The notes under the pieces are model-generated. The model saw only the letters and a program-made list of their open reading frames with translations. It had not been told where the DNA came from and did no database searches. DNA of 18,305 bases. It comes from an uncultured Collinsella sp. (GTDB lineage: Bacteria; Actinomycetota; Coriobacteriia; Coriobacteriales; Coriobacteriaceae). The position numbers and the translations under genes were made by a program. Of the stretch, positions 13,557 to 18,305 are shown in pieces. Positions within the stretch are counted from its first letter, which is position 1. Each line of letters opens with the position of its first letter. Location: assembly GCA_900547025.1 (NCBI GenBank), contig UREZ01000033.1, forward strand, positions 1 to 18,305. The letters are read 5' to 3'.

Positions 13557-15314
13557 ATGAACGAGATCAAGTGCCCGCATTGCGGCGAAGTTTTTAAGGT
13601 CGATGCATCCGGCTATGCGGATATCGTCAAGCAGGTGCGCGATGCCGAGTTTTCGCGCGACCTGGATGAGCGTGTGAAGGCAGTCCAACGCGAGGGCGAG
13701 CAGGCGCTGGAGCTTGAGCGCTCGCGTTCGACGGCTGCCTTGCAACAGGCAGAGTCTCAGCGCAATGCCCAGCTTGTCGAGCAGAAGAACACTGCGGATC
13801 AGAAACTGGCGCAAGAGGTTGCCAAGCGCGATGCTGAGCTTGCCGAGCTGCGCGCTAAGCTCGAGGGCGCTGCCGCAGAGCGCGAGAGTGCAAGCCAGCG
13901 CGCGGCGGTTGAGGCCCGTGCCGACGCTCAAAAGGAGAATGCCGAGCTTCAGCGCGAGATCGACAATTTGCGTGCGCAGCTGGGGCGCAAGGATGACGAA
14001 GCCAAGCTTGTCGAGTCGGCGGCGCGCAATGCCGCTCAAAACGATTTGGCCGCACGCGATGCGCAGATTGCCGAATTGCAGGCAAAGCTCTCCGCGGCGG
14101 ACAAGGCCCAGGAGATGGCGCTCGCCGCAGCCGCGGCCGAGTCGCAGCGTGAGCTCGATGCCGCTCGCAGCGAGGCCGAGCGCGCGCTTACTGACTATCG
14201 CGCGAAGGTGCAAGAGAAGTTTTCCGCCGCAAAGGCTCAGTCCGAGCAAGAGGCCGAGGGGCTGCGTGCCCAGTTGCGCGAGCAGGAACTGATGGCAAAA
14301 ATGGAGCTGTCGAAGGCGGTCGCCGCGGCGGAACGAGAGCGCGATGAGGCACGTGCCAAGCTGACGAGCGAGCTGGCGGTGCGCGATTCTCGCGAGGAAC
14401 AGGTCAAGGCGGCGCATGAGCTCGAGCTCGCGCAGGCCAAGCGCGCGAGCGATGACCTGATTCGCTACAAGGACGAAGAGATTGAGCGTCTTAAGGACAT
14501 GAAGGTACGCCTGTCCACCAAGATGGTGGGCGAGTCGCTCGAGCAGCACTGCGAGACCGAGTTCAATCGCCTGCGCATGACGGCGTTTCCCAACGCGTAC
14601 TTCGAGAAGGATAACGATGCGTCCGAGGGCACCAAGGGCGACTTTATCTTCCGCGAGTGCGACGCAAGCGGTAACGAGGTCATTTCGATTATGTTCGAGA
14701 TGAAAAACGAGAACGATGAGACCGCGACCAAGCACAAGAACGAGGACTTCTTTAAGAAACTCGACCACGATCGCCGCCAAAAGGGCTGCGAGTACGCGGT
14801 GCTCTGCACGTTGCTCGAACCCGAGAGCGAGCTTTACAACGCCGGCATCGTGGACGTGAGCTATCGCTACGAGAAGATGTACGTGATTCGCCCACAGTTC
14901 TTTATTCCCATGATCACGCTTCTTCGCAACGCCGCCATGGGTTCGCTGCGCTATAAGCAGGAACTGGCGGAGTACAAACAGCAGAATATCGACGTCACGA
15001 ACTTCGAAGCCAAGATGGAAAAGTTCAAGAATGATTTCGGTCGCAACTACGAGATCGCGAGCCGCAAGTTCCAAACGGCGATTGATGAGATCGACAAGAC
15101 GATTAGCCATCTGCAGAAAACCAAGGAGGCGTTGCTGTCCTCCGAGAACAATCTGCGCCTAGCCAACAAGAAGGCCGACGATCTTACCATTCGCAAGCTC
15201 ACGTGGGGCAACAAGACCATGAAGGCCGCGTTTGACGAGGCGCGCGGGGCTGCGACAGAGACAAACGATGAGCCAGCCGAGGCGGATTCGTATGAGGTCG
15301 AGGATACCGAGTAG
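13557..15314 (+). CDS. DUF2130 protein: zinc-ribbon-like start, long coiled coil, nuclease-like C-terminus
   Basis: This 585-residue protein belongs to the DUF2130 family, whose role is not established. It begins with a CPHCG motif (Cys6, Cys9) resembling half a zinc ribbon. Residues ~25-310 are a charged, Ala/Glu/Arg-rich coiled coil. The DUF2130 domain (~320-460) follows, with ESLEQHCETEFN, then GDFIFRE (Asp362) and MFEMKNE (Glu381, Lys383). The spaced D and E-x-K fit a PD-(D/E)XK nuclease core. A further coiled segment and an acidic tail end it. GAGGAG precedes the ATG. The layout recalls RmuC-like proteins but the sequence is distinct. It is monocistronic between two strong terminators. 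Confidence 0.85.
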   Translation: MNEIKCPHCGEVFKVDASGYADIVKQVRDAEFSRDLDERVKAVQREGEQALELERSRSTAALQQAESQRNAQLVEQKNTADQKLAQEVAKRDAELAELRAKLEGAAAERESASQRAAVEARADAQKENAELQREIDNLRAQLGRKDDEAKLVESAARNAAQNDLAARDAQIAELQAKLSAADKAQEMALAAAAAESQRELDAARSEAERALTDYRAKVQEKFSAAKAQSEQEAEGLRAQLREQELMAKMELSKAVAAAERERDEARAKLTSELAVRDSREEQVKAAHELELAQAKRASDDLIRYKDEEIERLKDMKVRLSTKMVGESLEQHCETEFNRLRMTAFPNAYFEKDNDASEGTKGDFIFRECDASGNEVISIMFEMKNENDETATKHKNEDFFKKLDHDRRQKGCEYAVLCTLLEPESELYNAGIVDVSYRYEKMYVIRPQFFIPMITLLRNAAMGSLRYKQELAEYKQQNIDVTNFEAKMEKFKNDFGRNYEIASRKFQTAIDEIDKTISHLQKTKEALLSSENNLRLANKKADDLTIRKLTWGNKTMKAAFDEARGAATETNDEPAEADSYEVEDTE

Positions 15315-15331
15315 GGGATAGCGTATCGCGC

Positions 15332-15376
15332 AAAAAGCGGGGCCGCTGGCGATGTTGCCAGCGACCCCGCTTCGTT
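15332..15376. terminator. Bidirectional terminator between converging genes
   Basis: AGCGGGG-CGCTGGC (from 15336) pairs with GCCAGCG-CCCCGCT (to 15371) around GATGTT. AAAAA (15332-15336) precedes it, giving a T run on the minus strand, and TCGTTTCG follows on the plus strand. It serves the DUF2130 gene (plus) and the helicase gene (minus). Confidence 0.88.
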
Positions 15377-15394
15377 TCGTTCCAGTATGTTCGG

Positions 15395-18076
15395 CTAGTC
15401 CTCGAGCAGGTCCTCGATAAAGCCGACGCGGTAGTTTTTGAAGATGACCTCGCCGCCGTCTTGCGTGGCGTCCAGATCGACATCGCCCATGATGCCAAAG
15501 TCGTGGTCGCCATCCTCGTCGGCAAAGATCTGGTGCACGTGCCATACGTGCGCGGTCTTCTCGTCGGACTCGTCAATGGAAAACATCGCGGCGCTGCGGG
15601 CATCTCCGTCGGTGAGGATTTCCTCGTGCTGCTCGTGGTAAGCGTCGAGTGCTTTTTGCCAGCGGATCTCGCTCATGCCCCAGTCGTCGTCGAGCTCGCC
15701 CAGGTCGCGAACGTGCTCGCGAGCGGCAAGGGTCACGCGGCGGAAGAGCGCGTTGCGCACCAACAGCGTGCAGCCGCGGCGGTCCGCCACGACCTCGTCG
15801 ATGCCCTGCGGCGGCGCGGCGTCGAGGGCTGCCGGGTTGCCGGCGTTCTCCCACTCGTCCACCAGGCTCGAGTCCACCGAGCGCACCACAAAGCCCAGCC
15901 ACGAGATAATGTCGCGCAGGCGCTCGTCGCGCTTCTCGATGGGCACGGTGCGGTCGAGTGAACGGTAGGCCTCGGCTAGGTAGCGCAGCAGAATGCCCTC
16001 GGAGCGGGCGATGCCGAGCTTTTGAATGTAGCCCTTAAAATCGCTCGCGCTTTCCAGCATATCGCGCAGGACGCTCTTGGGAGAGAGCTGATAGTCGTTT
16101 GCCCAGGGCACTTCCTGGCAGTACTTGTCAAAGGCGGCGTCGAGCAAATCCTCGAGCGGCTTTTCGTACGTGACGTCTTGAATGCGCTCCAAGCGCTCCT
16201 CATACTCGACGCCGTCAGCCTTCATTTCGGCCATCGCGCGGTCGCGCGCAGCGCGCTCCTGTGCGCGCAGCACCTGCTTGGGGTCCTCGAGCGTTGCCTC
16301 GACCATCGAGATCAGATCCATGGTATAGGTCTCGCTCTCGGGATCGAGCAGCTCCAACGCGGCAAGCAAGAACGGCGAGAGCGGCTGATCGAGCGCAAAG
16401 TCCTCGGGCAGATCGACCGTCAGTGCATAGTCAATGTCTGGTGCGGCGTCAGTCGGGGCGTCGGGTGCGGGCGGCACCTCGGTGCGAACGACGACGCCGG
16501 AATCGATGAGTGTGGCGAAGATTTCATCGGCGCGAACCTCGAGCTTGGCCTTTTCCTCGGGGGTCTGCAGGCTCGTCTCGATGAGGTCGTGTACGCGGGC
16601 ACGGGCGTCGCCGCCCTGCTCGACCACGCTAATCACCATGGAGTGCGTGATGCGCAGGCGCGGCTTGAGCGTCTCGGGCTGCGTCTCAATCAGACGCTCA
16701 AAGGTCTGCTTGTTCCAGGTGACAAAGCCCTCGGGGGCCTTCTTCTTTTTAATCTTGCGGAGCTTCTTGGGGTCGTCACCCGCCTTGGCCATGAGCTTGG
16801 CGTTCTCGATCTCGTGCTCCGGGGCCTCGGCGATGACCATGCCCTCGGTATCGAAGCCCGAACGGCCGGCGCGACCGGCAATCTGATGGAACTCGCGGGC
16901 GCGCAGACGACGCATCTTGTAGCCATCGAACTTGGTGAGCGCGGTGAGGACCACGGTGTGGATGGGTACGTTGATGCCGACGCCGAGCGTATCGGTGCCG
17001 CAGATGACAGGCAGCAGGCCCTGCTGCGCCAAGCGCTCGACCAGCAGACGATAGCGCGGCAGCATACCGGCGTGGTGCACGCCGACGCCGCAGCCAAGCA
17101 AGCGCTTGAGGATCTTGCCAAAGGCCGTCGAGAAGCTCGTGCCTTTGGCGGCTTCCTTAATGGCCTCGCGCTGCTCCTTGCTGGCGATGCCAAAATTGGC
17201 GAGTGACTGTGCCGTCGCAAGGGCGGCATCTTGGCTAAAGTGCACGATATAGAGCGGGGCCTCGCCGCGGCGCATGGCGAGCTCGACCGTGCCCTCGAGC
17301 GAGGTCGTCACGTAGTCGTAGCTCAGCGGCACGGGGCGTGGGGCGTCGACAACCAAGTCGCAAGCAGCGCCGGTGTGTTCCTCGAGTGAGGCGGCGATGG
17401 CGGTGACATCGCCGAGCGTGGCGCTCATGAGCATAAACTGCGTGTGGGGCAGGGTGAGCAGCGGCACCTGCCAGGCCCAGCCGCGGTCGGGGTCGGCAAA
17501 GTAGTGGAACTCGTCCATGGCCACGCAGCCCACGTCGGCGCCCTCGCCCTCGCGCAGTGCATCGTTGGCAAGGATTTCGGCCGTGCAGCAGATGACGGGC
17601 GCCTTGGTATTGATATGCGTATCGCCGGTGATCATGCCGACGTTATCGCGGCCGAGTACCTGCACCAGATCGAAGAACTTTTCGCTGACCAAGGCCTTGA
17701 TAGGGGCCGTGTAATAGCAACGCTTGCCCTGTGCCATGCCCATAAAGAGCATGCCCAGCGCGACGAGCGATTTACCCGATCCGGTCGGTGTGCCTAAAAT
17801 GACGTGATCGCCGGCAGCCAGGTCCATGAGGGCCTCTTCTTGGTGATCCCACAGCTCAATGCCGCGATCGCTTGTCCATTCAAAGAAGCGTTCGAAGGCT
17901 TGCTCGGGCGTGAGCCATGGTTCGGGCTCACTGCCGTCCTCGGGCTCCCACCAGGTGGGGGAGAGCGCGCCGAGCGAGCCAAACTCGGCTTCGGTTCCCG
18001 TGCCGCCCGAGAATGAGCTGGCAGCGCCGGCGCCGGAGACGGTGCTGGCGGCGGTATCTGTCGTGGTCTGTGCCAT
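15395..18076 (-). CDS. Ski2-like DEAD/DEAH-box RNA helicase with DUF3516
   Basis: This large ATP-dependent helicase (893 residues) probably acts on RNA in the cytosol. Motif I GTPTGSGKS (95-103), motif II DEFH (188-191), motif III SAT (218-220), VHHAGMLP (333-340) and motif VI QIAGRAGRSG (398-407) are the hallmarks of the Ski2/Mtr4-like superfamily 2 group. The C-terminal half matches the DUF3516 region typical of actinobacterial members. The first ~50 residues are low-complexity (Ala, Ser, Thr, Gly). The ATG at 18076 has only a weak ribosome-binding site (GAGAAAG). It stands alone and shares a terminator with the converging DUF2130 gene. Substrate RNA is unknown. Confidence 0.93.
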   Translation of the reverse strand: MAQTTTDTAASTVSGAGAASSFSGGTGTEAEFGSLGALSPTWWEPEDGSEPEPWLTPEQAFERFFEWTSDRGIELWDHQEEALMDLAAGDHVILGTPTGSGKSLVALGMLFMGMAQGKRCYYTAPIKALVSEKFFDLVQVLGRDNVGMITGDTHINTKAPVICCTAEILANDALREGEGADVGCVAMDEFHYFADPDRGWAWQVPLLTLPHTQFMLMSATLGDVTAIAASLEEHTGAACDLVVDAPRPVPLSYDYVTTSLEGTVELAMRRGEAPLYIVHFSQDAALATAQSLANFGIASKEQREAIKEAAKGTSFSTAFGKILKRLLGCGVGVHHAGMLPRYRLLVERLAQQGLLPVICGTDTLGVGINVPIHTVVLTALTKFDGYKMRRLRAREFHQIAGRAGRSGFDTEGMVIAEAPEHEIENAKLMAKAGDDPKKLRKIKKKKAPEGFVTWNKQTFERLIETQPETLKPRLRITHSMVISVVEQGGDARARVHDLIETSLQTPEEKAKLEVRADEIFATLIDSGVVVRTEVPPAPDAPTDAAPDIDYALTVDLPEDFALDQPLSPFLLAALELLDPESETYTMDLISMVEATLEDPKQVLRAQERAARDRAMAEMKADGVEYEERLERIQDVTYEKPLEDLLDAAFDKYCQEVPWANDYQLSPKSVLRDMLESASDFKGYIQKLGIARSEGILLRYLAEAYRSLDRTVPIEKRDERLRDIISWLGFVVRSVDSSLVDEWENAGNPAALDAAPPQGIDEVVADRRGCTLLVRNALFRRVTLAAREHVRDLGELDDDWGMSEIRWQKALDAYHEQHEEILTDGDARSAAMFSIDESDEKTAHVWHVHQIFADEDGDHDFGIMGDVDLDATQDGGEVIFKNYRVGFIEDLLED

Positions 18077-18197
18077 ATGGTTGCTTTCTCTCGCGATTGT
18101 CCGCCAACTATTATGGCGTAGCGGCGGCGTGGGGTGCCAGCGCGCGAGAAAATGCAGGAAATGGGCGTTCTGCCCAGCCGTTTAGTGTAGTCGCTAG

Positions 18198-18305
18198 CTA
18201 AGTGAGTAGACTTTTTGCGATATTGCGAGCACATCGCTTTTGCGCAAGGGTTCTACCTGCACTGATAATTGTTCTCGGGGGAAGCGGGCACTGCGGGGCG
18301 CGGCA
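18198..18305. repeat. Repeat copy C, cut by the window edge
   Basis: It begins with CTAAGTGAGTAGACTTTT, identical to the left ends of copies A and B, and keeps CAAG and TACCTGC at the matching inner positions, but much of the interior differs. The right inverted end would lie past 18305. It sits upstream of the helicase start (minus strand). No plus-strand gene ends in it here, unlike copies A and B. Confidence 0.7.

Noticed and set aside
13431..15110. Long minus-strand open frame opposite the DUF2130 gene
   Set aside because: Leu/Ala/Arg-rich translation without motifs, produced by the coiled-coil codons on the true strand.
16022..17206. Plus-strand open frame opposite the helicase
   Set aside because: Opposite a gene with all helicase motifs intact; no recognisable domain.

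Overview
The window is a high-GC stretch from an anaerobic gut bacterium. I infer class Coriobacteriia, most likely Collinsella, from the style of the proteins, the reverse rubrerythrin, the DUF3516 helicase and the codon use. No rRNA or marker gene in the window proves this.

Layout, left to right. (1) Bases 1-295 hold no convincing gene but contain a 68-bp hairpin. (2) pdxT and pdxS (minus strand) encode the two subunits of DXP-independent pyridoxal 5'-phosphate synthase. They are divergent from a MocR/PdxR regulator on the plus strand, and the shared spacer carries two direct copies of ATAAGGTCAG that look like operators. (3) Bases 3368-4911 are an insertion-like module. A gene with an AbiEi-like N-terminal region and a PD-(D/E)XK-nuclease-like C-terminal region is broken by a one-base frameshift at a T6 run. 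It lies between two copies of a ~122-bp repeat with inverted ends, and the repeats supply the stop codons of both the regulator and the nuclease-like gene. A third copy starts at 18198 and runs off the window. (4) A reverse rubrerythrin (minus) is divergent from an iron-dependent alcohol dehydrogenase and a class-3-type aldehyde dehydrogenase (plus, one operon). (5) A hairpin-rich spacer follows, including a 41-base palindrome, then a HIRAN-domain protein, a 59-residue acidic/basic protein and a small metallophosphoesterase. (6) A BglG/LicT-type antiterminator lies upstream of a PTS EIIBC gene. Between them is an RNA-antiterminator-like sequence overlapping a terminator. A ChbG/YdjC carbohydrate deacetylase follows. 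(7) A DUF2130 coiled-coil nuclease-like protein converges on a large Ski2-like DUF3516 helicase across a bidirectional terminator.

Most of the window is housekeeping or catabolic. The parts that deserve attention are the repeat-bounded, frameshifted nuclease-like module, the antitermination leader of the PTS operon, and the operator-like sequences in the two divergent promoter regions.
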